Source: Megascapheus bottae (lineage: Eukaryota > Chordata > Mammalia > Rodentia > Geomyidae). Taken from it: 64,000 nt of DNA. Under the pieces are notes generated by a model, which saw only the letters and a program-made list of their open reading frames with translations, was not told where the DNA came from and searched no databases. The translations under genes were made by a program, and so were the position numbers. The stretch is from the NCBI GenBank assembly GCA_024803745.1, contig JANJXV010000013.1:36168501-36232500 (forward strand), read 5' to 3'. Below, piece by piece: positions 1 through 9,914 of the stretch (within the stretch, counting starts at the first letter, position 1; every line of letters begins with the position of its first letter).

Positions 1-305
1 TAGCCTTGAATTGGAAGTGGCTCTTCAATTATTCCGGTAGGCCCAATGTAATCACAGGCTCCTCAGAAGCAAGTGTAGAGATTTGGAACCAGAAGTGAGA
101 CTCTTTAGATCTGAAGATGCCAGGCTGTCAGATGAAGATAGATGCAAAGAATTCAGGCAGCCTCAGAGCTCTCAGGGCACTAAAGGAATGTATGAGTAGG
201 GACCCACACATACCTTGACATCATCCCAAGAGTCTCATTTTAGGCTCCTGAACTTGCATTTGTGTTGTGTTAAGTCACTAAGTTTGTGATCATTAGTTAT
301 GGCAC
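1..305 (+). mobile_element. Ancient LTR-like fragment (MLT1/MaLR type)
   Basis: Phrases near 28-72 (a 'ggcccaatgtaatcacagg' block) and near 225-300 ('gtgttaagtcactaagtttgtg') are in the order seen in old mammalian MaLR-type LTRs. No internal retroviral region, primer-binding site or second LTR is visible, so this looks like a worn solo fragment cut by the window edge. The subfamily name is recognition by eye. Confidence 0.5.
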
Positions 306-544
306 CTATGAAAGAACAAATATGCCGGTCCTGGATGTACAGTGGTGAACAAAATTAAGTTTCTGTCCTGACAAAGCTCACTGGACCTTGCCAACATGAG
401 GCTTCTCTTTTGGAAGACAGGCCCTAGAGCATGGCAGGGCCAGAAGCATTTCTAAGGCAGTGGAAGATGTGCCCTTTGGGGGACCAAGAGCCTTTTAGTC
501 ATGCTCAGAGCTCTCCTGGGCCTGATTTCTTTTTCTGGGCTACC
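306..544. other. Mostly unique sequence with L2-like trace
   Basis: At about 325-395 the text resembles the reverse complement of an L2 3' end (a 'cagtggtgaacaaaa' block, then 'ctgtcctgacaaagctcac'). The remainder shows no recognisable gene or repeat. Confidence 0.35.
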
Positions 545-665
545 ATTTAGAGAGTGTTTGCTAAGTGTTTTGTACACACATCTAGTTTCATCCTGGCTAT
601 ATCACTCAGAGATATTGCTGTCTCCATGTACCAGATGAAGAGGAAAATGACTTTCCTGGATGAAC
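545..665 (-). mobile_element. MIR fragment
   Basis: The order is that of a reversed MIR core: a 'gctaagtgttttgtacacac' block, then a 'ctccatgtaccagatgaagaggaaaatga'-style stretch. Heavily diverged, no target-site duplication visible. Confidence 0.55.
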
Positions 666-1224
666 CCAAGCCATCTGAAACAACCCATGGTGCTGTTGCC
701 CACTCTGGATCTCTAGGCCCCAAACCAGGCAGCTTACCCCCACCTCCCCACTCCCAGTCTGCTCAGACTGCCCTCTGGGGCCACTGAACCGGTTCCAGTT
801 ACAGGGCGGAGTCCTTTGTTTGAGCAAATACTGTTTCCACCCATGTGCTCAGTGTGTTTTTTTTTCCTCCCAGAAGCCCAACCGAGGCTGAGATAAGGCT
901 GAGATAAGCGTGACTCAGGTCAGCCCAGGGAGAAGTGGATCTGGATGGAAAACCCCAGGAAAAGGGAGCATGGCGGAAGGCAGCACCCAGAGGTCCTGGA
1001 GATACACACGAAGAGCAGGGCTAGAGAGATGTGGGTGGTTTCAAGGAGCTCTGACCCAGAAGACCCCACAGAGGGATCTAGCCCTCCCCCAGCTTTCACA
1101 TCCATCCAGCCTCACCCTCCTCAGCTTTCCCCTCTGAGAGGCTGTACTCCACCAAAGAGAGGTAACTTGGTCCAACCCTCAATACACAGTGGCTCCGACA
1201 GTAACAAGGGAGCAGTTAAACAAT
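666..1224. other. Unique sequence, no gene seen
   Basis: Moderately GC-rich stretch with short overlapping open frames on both strands (75-96 codons). None has recognisable protein similarity, a convincing splice context, or repeat content. There is a short T-run at 857-866. Confidence 0.4.
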
Positions 1225-1405
1225 GGCAACAATAATAGTTTTTTTAAAAGTACTATTTTTTAAGCACTAAGATAAAATTAATTGTGTTTAATCTTTCCAA
1301 CAAGTCTTGTATCACTTCCACTTTAAAAATGGAGAAACTGGGACTCAAAGAGTAGACCTTCCAAAGTCACAGCTTGTCTCACCAGCTTCAAAGCGCATGC
1401 TGTTA
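1225..1405 (-). mobile_element. MIR fragment
   Basis: Reverse MIR: AT-rich part with 'taagcactaagat', then 'aaaaatggagaaactgggact' (shortened) and 'ccaaagtcacagc'. These match the MIR order of exponent, core and tRNA-related end read backwards. Confidence 0.65.
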
Positions 1406-1494
1406 TAGGAGCTTGGGATACACCTGGAGGCCAGCCATTTGCCAGGTTACCTGACATCATTATTTAAAAATAAAACAGATTAAAAAAATAATAA

Positions 1495-1705
1495 AGCCAG
1501 GTGCCAATGGCTCTAGTTCAAAGCTAATCCATAGAGGAAACTCCATGATACTTTTTAGCTCCAATTAAACAAGAAAAAGAAAATACTAAAAGCAAAGCCA
1601 TGGTTCAAATGGTAGAGTGCTAGCTTTGGGCAAGAAAAGCTAAGGGACAGTGTCTAGGCCCTGAGTTTAAGCCCTAGTACTGGTACATGAAGAAACAAAG
1701 AGAAA
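1495..1705 (+). mobile_element. Family II SINE (7SL-like + tRNA-like), degraded left half
   Basis: Starts with 'gccaggtgccaatggctc', lacks much of the 7SL-like centre, keeps the linker ('tagctccaattaa') and the right monomer with 'tggttcaaatggtagagtgctagc' and 'ccctgagtttaagcc' (both shortened here). The tail runs directly into a (GGAA)n tract. Confidence 0.75.
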
Positions 1706-1788
1706 AGAAGGAAGGAAGGAAGGAAGGAAGGAAGGAAGGAAGGAAGGAAGGAAGGAAGGAAGGAAGGAAGGAAGGAAGGAAGGAAGGG
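1706..1788 (+). repeat. (GGAA)n microsatellite grown from a SINE tail
   Basis: About 80 bp of almost uninterrupted GGAA units directly after the A-rich end of the preceding SINE. It accounts for the lysine/glutamate/arginine-rich and serine/proline/phenylalanine-rich open frames on the two strands, which are not genes. Confidence 0.95.
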
Positions 1789-2290
1789 AAAGGAAGTTGG
1801 TTCTCCAGTTTCTCCAATGGTCCTGGCTCTTGTGGGGTCCTTGGCTGCCCCTTTTTGAAAACCCTACTATGAGACTCAGGAATCTCCAGCCAGCAAAGGG
1901 TGTGTGTGTTTGTGAAGCAAGCCACACTATCACACTAAAGTGGAGTGGAGAGGAAGTGACTTAATCATCAAAGGCCTGGTCTTCCCTGGGGAACTGTCTC
2001 TAATCACAATTATCCCACTACAATAACAGCGTTTCAGAGAGACTGTGAGCCAGGGCACAGTGTAGCCATGTAAACTGCTTCCTATATCTACCAAACCCAA
2101 CAGCATTGGGCCATTAATAGAACTCAGCTGGGCCAACTACCATGATAAGGAGGGCCAGAGCCCTACCACTGCTGGCGTTGTTGTTTTAAGGACTGGTTGC
2201 CCTTGGTGCTCAAAAACCTACCTCCACCCTTCAGCATAGGAGATCCCCAGAGAACAAACACATGGAACTTAGTTTTTAAAATCTCATGGA
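1789..2290. other. Unique sequence, no gene seen
   Basis: No retroposon, splice-bounded exon or recognisable protein frame was found. A 68-codon reverse frame (1930-2136) has no recognisable content. Confidence 0.4.
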
Positions 2291-2485
2291 GATGACTGGG
2301 CACTAGCGACTTGTACCTATAATCCTAGCTACTCAGGAGTCTGAGATCTGAGGATCTCAGTTTGAAACTACCCTGGGCAAAAGAGTCCAAGAGACATTTA
2401 TCTCCAATTAATCAGCAAAAAGCCAAAAGTAGACATGTGGCTCAAGTAATAGAACACCAGCTTTGTGCAAAAAAATCTAGTGAAG
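2291..2485 (+). mobile_element. Family II SINE, 3' truncated
   Basis: 7SL-like half with 'taatcctagctactcagg', linker 'tctccaattaatcagc', and the start of the right monomer ('gtggctcaagtaatagaaca'). The copy stops before the B-box-like segment and has no A tail. Confidence 0.8.
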
Positions 2486-2928
2486 ATGGATTAGTGATTT
2501 ATTTTCACTCTCCTGCTGAAGCAAAGTCATGGCTATCCAGGCCCAGGTGACAAATGAATATTTTGGTACCGAGTAGGACCCTCTACAGCCTAGAGACAGG
2601 CCTCCAGACAGACAGGTACTCAAAGTTCGTTCAGTGAGAGGAGTTTGGAAAAGTTAGATTGCTAGACCATATCTGGGAACACCAAAATCCTTATGATAAA
2701 TTGTTTTATAGCCCTAGAGAAACACTCAAGGAAATGACCTAGAGCCACATAACTTCTTTATGGTTCTCAAGATGCCATTGGAAGTCCACATTTCATAGTT
2801 GTAGGACTTCCTTTAATCACAAAGGGGAATATACACCATTTGACAAATGACAAGGCCTAATGCCCGGTGGCCTGGCCTGACTCTGCTGCCCAGAGCACAG
2901 GTCAGTGCCAGCTCATTGAAACATTGTT
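2486..2928. other. Unique sequence, no gene seen
   Basis: No repeat family or gene recognised. Confidence 0.35.
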
Positions 2929-3045
2929 CCTCCTCCTCCTCCTTCTTCCTCCCCCTCCCTCCTTTTCCCTCTCACTTTCTCTTTCTCCCTCTTTCTTCCT
3001 CCCCCCCTCCTTCCTCTCCCTCTATCTTCTTCCCTTCCATTCTCT
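2929..3045. repeat. Pyrimidine-rich tract
   Basis: Imperfect CT/CCT/CTTT repeats of about 115 bp on the + strand. They sit at the 5' side of a reversed SINE, so this is probably the expanded purine tail of that SINE. Confidence 0.85.
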
Positions 3046-3181
3046 ACTTCTGGCTTTTCAATGGCCAGTTGGAGATAGGAGTCTTGCAGATTATCCAGCC
3101 TTGGTTGGCTTTGAACCTTGATCCTCACATCTCAGCCTTCTGAGTTGCTAGAATTACAGGCATGAGCCACCAGTGCCCAGC
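3046..3181 (-). mobile_element. Family II SINE, left part only
   Basis: Reverse copy holding the linker ('ccagttggagataggagtc') and 7SL-like half ('gagttgctagaattacagg'), ending 'gagccaccagtgcccagc'. The tRNA-like right monomer is replaced by the pyrimidine tract. Confidence 0.8.
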
Positions 3182-3423
3182 TTTTTTTTGGGGGGGAGGG
3201 GAGGCTACTACCTTACCACCAGGCCTAGGCATTGTCCCTGAGCTCTTCAGCTCAAAACTACAGCCCTACCTCTTGAGCCTCAATACCACTTCTCGTTTTC
3301 TAGTGGTTAACTGGAGATAAGAGTCTCTCATTCTTTAGTGCCCAGGCTGGCTTTGAACCTTGATTCTCAGATCTCAGCCTCCTGAATAGCTAGGATTACA
3401 GGCTTGAGCCTCCGCACCTGGCA
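3182..3423 (-). mobile_element. Family II SINE
   Basis: Full-length reverse copy: poly-T/G start, right monomer reversed ('tgagctcttcagctcaaaac'), linker ('ggttaactggagataagag') and 7SL-like half ending 'cctccgcacctggca'. It abuts the preceding and following SINEs in the same orientation. Confidence 0.9.
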
Positions 3424-3429
3424 CCTTTT

Positions 3430-3681
3430 GCTTTTTCTGCTTTTTTTTTTCTTTTTTTTTTTTTGTGGGTGAACTCTGGGCCTGGGCATTGTCCCTAAAC
3501 TCTTCAGCTCAAGGCTACTGCCCTACACCTTGAGCCGCAGTGCCACTTCCAGTTTTCTGGTGATTAATTGGAGATAAAGATCTCATGGATTTTTTGGGCA
3601 CCATCTGCCTTTGAACTGAGATTCTCAGATCTCAGCCTCCTAAGTAGCTGGATTATAGGTGTGAGCCACCGCATCCGGCTT
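3430..3681 (-). mobile_element. Family II SINE
   Basis: Third successive reverse copy: T-rich tail, 'ctaaactcttcagctcaagg', linker 'gtgattaattggagataaag', and the 7SL-like half ending 'gagccaccgcatccggct'. Confidence 0.9.
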
Positions 3682-4439
3682 TTTCTATTTTTATCTGGAG
3701 ACCAGTGCCCTCATTTTTTGTCTCTGGGTAGGATGTTCTCATTTCCTGATGAGGGACCAAGTGTCTGCCTTCTTAGGGAAGAAGCTGACCAATTAGTCTG
3801 ACTCTTTGAACTTTAGGCCAACTTCTCAAGAAGTCACTCATGGCAGGTCAAGCTGAGTGAGGCACTCCTCTCAGGGGAGTGACCTCAGTGCTGGTTCACT
3901 TTCCTCCTCCCAAGAACAATGCAAATAAAAGCAATGAGATTCTTTTTTTTGCCTGAGTGAGGCCCCCAGACTCTTTGGGGACAAGAGCAAGGCCCAGAGG
4001 ATGTGGGACTGTGTTTTAAAATTGGCCCTCAATTTGCCTGAAAAGTCTCTCTCTCTCTCTCTCTCTCTCTCCCCCTCTCCCTCTCTGTGGTGCAGGGTGA
4101 TTTCCTCTGATTTAGGTCTTTTGTATTGCTGCTGATGGCTGCTCTAAGTAGATACTATTCTGATAAATTTTCTTGATTGCTTTTTTAGAAGTTCTACTGT
4201 TTTGGGCACTCCAGTAAAAGAAAGTGGGAGGGAAGCAGAGGTGAGGAAATTGTTTCACAGAATGAGAAACAATTTGGTTGTTGGGCATTGCATCCCAGCT
4301 CTGACCTCCTAACAAGTGACCTTGGATGAATAGCTTAATTCTCAGTCTTAGTACTGGCATGGTACTAATTATAGGCTTACTACAGGATTATTGGACTTAG
4401 TGCATGCAAGTGTTCAATAGAACATATTGAGTTACTCAT
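3682..4439. other. Unique sequence with (CT)n tract
   Basis: A (CT)n run lies at 4046-4087. No gene or recognisable retroposon otherwise. An 82-codon reverse frame at 4112-4360 has no recognisable content. Confidence 0.45.
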
Positions 4440-4462
4440 GGTGTGTGTGTGTGTGTGTGTGT
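4440..4462. repeat. (TG)n microsatellite
   Basis: Short alternating TG tract at the tail side of the adjoining reverse SINE. Confidence 0.9.
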
Positions 4463-4688
4463 AAGTACTAGTAGTGGAGCTTGAACTTGGCCTCATGCTC
4501 TCACTTGCCTTTTCAATTCAAGACTGGCATTGTACTAATTCATCCATACCTCCTCTTCTGGCTTTTTGCTGATTAGTTAGAGATAAGAGGCTCTTGGAAT
4601 TCTACTAGGACTAGTGAAAAACCTCAGTCCTTAGATCTCAGCCTCCTGAGTAGCTAGGATTACAAGCATGAGCCACCGGTGCTTGGCT
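4463..4688 (-). mobile_element. Family II SINE
   Basis: Diverged reverse copy: 'ggagcttgaacttggcctca', linker 'gattagttagagataagagg', 7SL-like end 'ctgagtagctaggattacaa'. The tail is the TG tract. Confidence 0.8.
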
Positions 4689-5754
4689 ATGGCTTTTAAC
4701 TTTCATGTGCTATTAAAGGATCCTTTTCCCCTGCTCCAAGAATCAAGACTTCCTAAGGACCAGTAGACCTAGAAAACAGTCTTTATTATTTACGCAATAA
4801 GCTTGAACACTCAAGCCACAGTCCTGGCTTGAATACCTACAGTAACAGGGAACTCTGCCTTGCTAAGTGACTCATCATCCTTATTTTCAGTTACTAATGC
4901 ACTGGTATTTCTTTCATACTCATTGAGTCACAAGTCATTTGGTTCTTGCTGTGCTCTCCAGAATGACAGAAAAGTAAAGTCTGATCTTTATGCTAGGTGG
5001 AAACCCTTCAAGAGAATGATTATACTCTTTCTGGGCTATCTCCGCTTGGCATGCTTAGAAAGTTATTTCCTTGTCTCTTCATTCATCAACTGCATGCAAG
5101 GGGGAGATCAAAGAAACCAGAAGACTCATCCACTTAACAGGAAACACATTATACATTTCATATCTTTGATTATGGAGGAGATTCTGCACTTCTATGCCAC
5201 CCAAACCGTTGGAGATAGATGGTTCTGGGGATCAAGCCCCACCCAGGCCCATAAGGCTGGTGGAACATTTCCCTTACCCAAAGTGCTGAAGGTAGCTGTG
5301 CAGGAACAAGGCAGGGCCCCTCTGAGGTGGAGCTGTGGCTCAGCTTCCCCAGGCCCAACCAGCAGGTTGGGCCAGATAACAACTGGATCTCGGGCAGCAG
5401 GGAGCCACAGGAAGACCAGCACTAATCTCTCCAGCCAGGTTGTGTGAGATTCCCCTGGAAAAGGGACACTCTGGCCTTTGATGCACTTGATTTGGGCCCA
5501 GGAATGCCTTCCCACAATCTCCTTTGCGTACAACAGTTGGCTGCCTCAGAAGATAATATTTTGTCTCTACTCTGCCACATCTAATTCAACAGAAATGGCT
5601 GGCTTTGATGTTTGTGATGCTACCTAATGAGCGTCTCAATCCCAATCCCTTCATTTGTTGTCGTATTGAACTATCATGACCACCACATACATTTGAGCCT
5701 CAAGTTCCCTTGGTATTTTATAGCCTTGGACACTTAGAAAGCATTCATTTTTTT
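4689..5754. other. Unique block with the longest repeat-free open frames
   Basis: A + frame of 195 codons (4860-5447) and a reverse frame of 113 codons (5192-5533) overlap here. Neither shows a domain, signal peptide or conserved motif I recognise, and neither is bounded by good splice sites. A GC-rich perfect hairpin lies at 5352-5373. I regard both frames as chance, helped by locally higher GC around 5200-5450. Confidence 0.35.
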
Positions 5755-5925
5755 TTCATTTATATAGTCACCTATCCATTAACTCATTCATTAGGTAACT
5801 CATTTCTGAGTTCCTACTGTATGTCAGACACTATGGTAGGTATGATGCTATAATGGTGAGAAAAATCAGATCGATTCCTGCCCTGATAGACCTATAACTG
5901 ACAGAGACGGGTATGATATTATCCA
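5755..5925 (-). mobile_element. L2 3'-end fragment
   Basis: Reverse L2 phrase order: 'cattaactcattcattaggt', 'gttcctactgtatgtcagac', 'ggtgagaaaaatcagatcga', then 'ctgccctgatagac'. Confidence 0.7.
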
Positions 5926-6139
5926 AACAGATGTGCCAGTGTGTGCCTGTGTTCCAGCTGTGCAGCAGGCATGGGTGGAAGGACCACTGTCCAGAACGAG
6001 ACCAGCCCAAGCAAAAATCCCATACCCTAGGCTAGAAGTATGGCGGGTAGAGTACCAGCCAAACAAACAAGCCAAAGAAAAAAAATAAATGAAAATAAGA
6101 CCCTATTTGAGAAATATCTAATCTAATACAAAAAGTCTA
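5926..6139. other. Unclassified sequence
   Basis: No gene seen. There is an A-rich stretch at 6062-6100, with no clear SINE body. Confidence 0.3.
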
Positions 6140-6195
6140 AGGGTGTGGATCAAGTGTTAGAACACCACCTTAGCATGTACACAACCCTGAAAATG
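6140..6195 (+). mobile_element. Worn tRNA/ID-like monomer fragment
   Basis: 'gtggatcaagtgttagaaca' resembles the A-box side of the ID-type monomers elsewhere in the window, but the B-box side is not recognisable. Confidence 0.3.
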
Positions 6196-6269
6196 AGCAA
6201 CAATCTCAAGAGGCTATGCGTGAATGATTTCAGGAAGGTTACAGGAATTAGGAAAGGCCTTGCTGAGAG

Positions 6270-6385
6270 AGACCCCAAGGAGATGTGTCTTGTTCATTCC
6301 CTGTGCCTTCTACTTCCTACAGGGCCTAGCATAGTGCTCTGCACATAGTAAGCAGCTAGTATGTCTTCATGAATGCAGAAATGCA
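6270..6385 (+). mobile_element. L2 3'-end fragment
   Basis: L2-like 3' order: 'tgtcttgttcattccctg', 'cctagcatagtgctctgcac', 'atagtaagcagct', then a decayed end 'catgaatgcag'. Confidence 0.7.
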
Positions 6386-6394
6386 CCATGTGAC

Positions 6395-6570
6395 CCTCAA
6401 GCAGAGTAATAAAGTAAAGGGAGTCTTACACTTATGTAGCTGGCTAAAGTTTATGTACTGTTATCATGTACACCATATTTTGATCCTTGAAATGCGCTGG
6501 ATAGTGGAAAAAGATGGGTATTACTCTCTCCATTTGATAGGTAAGAGAAGTGATAAAAACTGTCTTTAGG
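6395..6570 (-). mobile_element. MIR fragment
   Basis: Diverged reverse MIR, best seen in 6470-6570: 'catattttgatccttgaaat' followed by 'tattactctctccatttgat'. Confidence 0.45.
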
Positions 6571-6690
6571 AAGAAGCGGAGTGGTGCTGTGGCTCAAGGA
6601 GTAGGATGGTAGCCTTGAGCTGAAGAGCTCAAGGACAACACCAAGGCTCAGAGTTCAAGTCCCACTACCAAAAAAAAAAAAAATACAGGA
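6571..6690 (+). mobile_element. Solo right-hand tRNA-like monomer with poly-A
   Basis: Begins in the linker/right monomer ('gtggtgctgtggctcaagga'), passes a B-box-like 'cagagttcaagtcc' and ends in A13. Probably a 5'-truncated family II insertion. Confidence 0.8.
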
Positions 6691-6949
6691 GGAAGCGGGA
6701 GGTGGGAGGGGTGAGAGGACTCCCTGTTTGAGTCCTACAGCCCAGGGTATCTTATCATCTATCCCAGGGCCTTAATCAGACAGGGTAAACAACAGCCTTG
6801 CTGCAGTTTCCCCTTGGCCTAATGCTCTCCTGCATTAAATTTTTCACTAACGGGTTCAGAAGGAATAGTTACCTGGGGCTTTCTGAGAGCCCCAAATTTA
6901 CCACACAAGCATAAATTCTCAGACCTTTACTTCCCATCCCCAAATCTTG
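6691..6949. other. Unique sequence, no gene seen
   Basis: Nothing recognisable. Confidence 0.3.
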
Positions 6950-7220
6950 CAATAGTTAATTTTAAGTGTCAACTTTCTTGAGCCACGGGATACCCAGATA
7001 TTTGGTTTCAAACTTTGTTCTGAATGAGTCTGTGGGTGTGAATATGTTTCTTATGAGTTCTGTTTCTTTGCAAGCTCAGGGTAATGTACTCCTTTACATT
7101 GAGGAAAATGATACCCAGACCTTCTCGATAAATCTAATTATATATATATACATATATATATATCCAAAACACAACCATCATCTTCCCTCTAGGCTCCTCC
7201 CCCTTAGGAACTGAAGCCAA
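6950..7220 (+). mobile_element. Mammalian-wide ancient repeat, copy 1 (family not named)
   Basis: 'gttaattttaagtgtcaact' followed by 'gggatacccagatatttgg' and 'gtctgtgggtgtgaatatg' is the same series seen at 8705-8870 and 60350-60640. It is familiar from many mammalian genomes, but I cannot name the family with certainty. An (AT)n tract sits at 7139-7163. Confidence 0.5.
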
Positions 7221-7536
7221 GCATCTTCTATCCTCCTTGGATTTTTTTTAATCTCCTAGATCTCAAGAGGCCTTGCTTTAGACCTCTCTTCTGTATCTCT
7301 CTATCTCCCTTCATGTCTGCCTCTAATAGCCACCACCAGATTCTCAACACTGGCCCTCTTTATGGAGGATTTTCATAGCTTCAGTTCCTCCTGATGGTTT
7401 GGTCAGAATCTTCCTGAGACCCAACTTCTCCTCTCTCCCAGGCCTCTCATCCATCAGGGGTGTCAAGGTCCAGGCCTAGGACCCACAGTCTCTATGGGGT
7501 TTCTAAGAAAGTACTCCAGTTCTAAAAGCAAAAACA
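7221..7536. other. Unclassified sequence
   Basis: Pyrimidine-rich, possibly a decayed L2 internal segment, but no phrase is good enough to claim this. No gene seen. Confidence 0.3.
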
Positions 7537-7632
7537 TGGGCTAGAATGTAGCTCAGTGGAAAAGCACTTGCCTAGCAAGTGCAACTTCCTGGGTTTGATC
7601 CCCAATACTGAAAAAGAAAAAGACAGAACAAA
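7537..7632 (+). mobile_element. Free ID monomer
   Basis: Single ID element: 'gtagctcagtggaaaagcac', 'ttgcctagcaagtgcaac', B-box-like 'gggtttgatcccc', A-rich tail with interspersed G. It lacks the right-hand monomer, unlike family I. Confidence 0.85.
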
Positions 7633-7799
7633 AAACATGTTTTAACTGAAACTAAATACAAAGAGAATTAGCCTTAGTAAATGTTCGCAGACAGATGAAG
7701 AGAAAAAAAAGTGGGGGTAGAGGAAAGGAGGCAAAGAATCCAATGCATATTCTACAAAATTAAGAAAAGTGAGGGAAAGGAGGGCTGAGACAGAGGGGT

Positions 7800-7910
7800 G
7801 AGAACGTTGAAAAGGGTAACATTGACCAAGACATACTGTATTCATAAACTGCTTTGTTTCGTGGAGCTTCTTTGTACAACTACTTAAAGATAATAAAATT
7901 CTGGAGAAGG
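7800..7910 (+). mobile_element. Unnamed retroposon 3' module, copy
   Basis: 'gtattcataaactgctttgt', then 'cttctttgtacaactactta' and 'agataataaaatt'. It matches the order at 21370-21440 and 50725-50770. Confidence 0.4.
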
Positions 7911-7959
7911 TTCAAAAATGCTAATTTTTTAGAACTTTGTATTTATAAAAATCTCATCT

Positions 7960-8149
7960 TTGGCCTAGTGGTAGAGTGCTTGCCTAGCATGCACGAAGAC
8001 CCAGATTCGATTCCTCAGTACCACACATATAGAAAAAGCCAGAAATTGTGCTGTGGCTCTAGTGGTAGGGCTCTAGCCTTGAGAAATCCCAAGGGCAGTG
8101 CTCAGGCCCTGAGCTCAAGCCCAGGACTGGCAAAAAAAAAATTTTTTTT
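7960..8149 (+). mobile_element. Family I dimeric ID/tRNA SINE with target-site duplication
   Basis: Left monomer 'tttggcctagtggtagagtg' to 'gattcgattcctcag', right monomer 'gctgtggctctagtggtagg' to 'ctgagctcaagccc', A/T-rich tail. Flanked by the 10-bp duplication 'aatctcatct' at 7950-7959 and 8150-8159. Confidence 0.95.
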
Positions 8150-8159
8150 AATCTCATCT

Positions 8160-8491
8160 CAATGAGAAACAATTTAGCTTTTAGTTTTAAAGAGTATTGG
8201 AGTATGCTTAGTGACTGTTCAGTCATCACAGAAAGTTGTAAAAGGTATATTTGTAGCCAAATGACTACAAAAATAACAATTCTCAGTATCTTATCTTTTC
8301 TATGTTTTCCCTTCTCCAGAAAACTACCCTACACTGGAGAGCATAGGAGAGTAGCAAGTAGTAAGGAGGCATCAGTAAGCATACATAAACTAAAATAAAC
8401 TATCAGGTCTTTTGGAGAAAAATAAATAAGGACTAACAATGACAAAACAAGTACTCTTACTTATTTTATTCTCTAATGTGGCTAGAAGACA
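8160..8491. other. Unique AT-rich sequence
   Basis: No gene or repeat recognised. Confidence 0.35.
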
Positions 8492-8500
8492 GATGCTCTT

Positions 8501-8695
8501 TTTTTTTTTTGCCAGTCCTGGGCTTGGGCTCAGTGCCTGAGCACTGTCCCTGGATTTTCTCAAGGCTAGGGCTCTACCACTTGAGCCACAGCACCACTTC
8601 TTGCTTTTTTTCTATGTATGTGGTACCGAGGAATCGAACCCAGGTCTTCGTGCATGCTAGGCAAGCACTCTACCATTAGGCCAAACTCCCGGCCG
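8501..8695 (-). mobile_element. Family I dimeric SINE with target-site duplication
   Basis: Full-length reverse copy from poly-T through 'cttgagccacagcaccactt' and 'gtaccgaggaatcgaaccca' to 'ccaaactcccggcc'. Flanked by 'gatgctctttttt' at about 8492 and 8696. Confidence 0.95.
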
Positions 8696-8704
8696 GATGC
8701 TCTT

Positions 8705-8870
8705 TTTTTATATCAACTCAGCTGGGCCTCTGGGTGCCCAAATGTTTGGTTGAACTTGGTTCTGAAGGTGCCTTTGAAGGTATTTTTGGATGAGATCAAC
8801 ATTAAATTGGTAGACTGAGTCACACAATTTGCCCTCCCCAATGTAGGTAACCCTCATTGGTGGCCTCATA
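8705..8870 (+). mobile_element. Mammalian-wide ancient repeat, copy 2
   Basis: Best of three copies: 'gggtgcccaaatgtttggtt', 'tttttggatgagatcaacat', 'ggtagactgagtcacacaat', 'aatgtaggtaaccctcattg'. A family I SINE is inserted at its 5' boundary. Confidence 0.55.
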
Positions 8871-9370
8871 GGTGGTTAGAGAAGGCTTCTCTGAGGAGGC
8901 CACATGAATTAAATCAAAGAGCCAGGCAGGCAAACCCAGAGAAAGTTCTAAGCAGAGGAAGAAATCAGAGCAAAGGCTCTGAGTGCGTATGGGCTGGGTA
9001 GGTTGGAAGGAAGGGAAGGAAGCCACTACAGCAAGCGCCACAGTGAACATAATATAAGTGCTTAGGAATGAAGACCAAAGCACTGGGGTGAAGAAGGCAG
9101 GATGTGGAGGACTGTGGCCGATACTCCTACAGCTGCTCAATGTGTGATCGCTGCCTTGGTAGGGAAGGTACTTGAATGGCTGACTGGCTCATTAAGCAAC
9201 AGCAGCAGTTAGTAGAGCCATGGGGCATCAGGAATCTGACCTAGCATCTCTGTGGTCAGGGCAAGCCCAGGCACCCATGACCTTACTAAATAGCTACCAC
9301 CTGCCAATTCCGGTGATGGTCTCTACAGCCCTGCTAGGCCCACATTAAGCCCTACTTGACACCCACCAGC
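8871..9370. other. Unique sequence, no gene seen
   Basis: A 106-codon reverse frame at 8820-9140 partly overlaps the preceding ancient repeat. No recognisable domain. Confidence 0.35.
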
Positions 9371-9610
9371 TTTGTTGTTGTTGTGGGGCTTGAACTCTGG
9401 GCTTGGGTGCTCTGAGCTCCCTGAGCTCTTTAGCTCAAGACTACTGCCCTACCCCTGGGCCTGGGCATTGTCTCTGAGCTCTTCAGCTCAAGGTGACCGC
9501 CCTACCCTTTGAGCCATAGTGCCACTTCCTGGCTGGCTTTGAACCGTGACCCTCAGATTTCAGCCTCCTGAGTAGCTAGGATTATAGGCATGAGCAACTG
9601 CATCCAGCTC
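9371..9610 (-). mobile_element. Rearranged family II SINE with duplicated right monomer
   Basis: Reverse copy in which part of the tRNA-like right monomer appears twice ('gctctttagctcaagactac' and 'gctcttcagctcaaggtgac'). It is joined at 'cctacccctgggcctgggca', and the usual linker ('gattaattggagataag') is missing. Flanked by 'ccaccagctt'. The same type of junction occurs at 28478-28660. Confidence 0.85.
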
Positions 9611-9740
9611 CCACCAGCTTATTCTTAAATGCCACAGCCGTGAACTTGATGGATTTTTTTTTGCCTCGACTGATGTTATGGGCCAAACTTGTTATTTTGA
9701 CTGTTTCTGGTTGTATTCTGGCTCTATATTCATAATCGTT

Positions 9741-9758
9741 AAAATGTAGAAGGAATTA
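9741..9758 (+). repeat. Target-site duplication, left copy
   Basis: 'aaaatgtagaaggaatta', repeated perfectly at 9897-9914 on the other side of an L1 tail. Confidence 0.95.
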
Positions 9759-9896
9759 ACTAAGTGCCAGTGATTGTATATAGAGATTCCCTTCTTGAAC
9801 ACTCGTTTGTTAAACATGTCATTTGAAATACGATGTAAAAATAAATGTTAATAAAAATTCTTTAATAAAAATAAATAAATAAATTTAACAGACAAA
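9759..9896 (+). mobile_element. L1 3' tail, 5'-truncated insertion
   Basis: 138 bp holding only the end of an L1 3' UTR: 'tatagagattcccttcttga', 'cgtttgttaaacatgtcatt', and an A-rich end with ATAAA units. The same tail closes the L1 copies at 48513-48784 and 56690-57256, which supports the L1 assignment. An 18-bp perfect duplication brackets it. Confidence 0.92.
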
Positions 9897-9914
9897 AAAA
9901 TGTAGAAGGAATTA
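9897..9914 (+). repeat. Target-site duplication, right copy
   Basis: Perfect partner of 9741-9758. Confidence 0.95.

Noticed and set aside
1..305. Endogenous retrovirus with coding capacity
   Set aside because: Only LTR-like text is visible; no gag, pol or env-like frame anywhere in the window.
1687..1872. Lys/Glu/Gly/Arg-rich and Pro/Ser/Phe-rich open frames
   Set aside because: Translations of the (GGAA)n tract; same for 36413-36813 and 15448-15714.
4860..5447. 195-codon + open frame in unique sequence
   Set aside because: No recognisable domain or splice boundaries. A 113-codon frame overlaps on the other strand, consistent with locally low stop density. Conservation or transcript data could reopen it.
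7960..8149. Possible tRNA genes inside SINE monomers
   Set aside because: The monomers keep promoter-like boxes but no cloverleaf or mature tRNA ends that I can support; they are retroposon copies.
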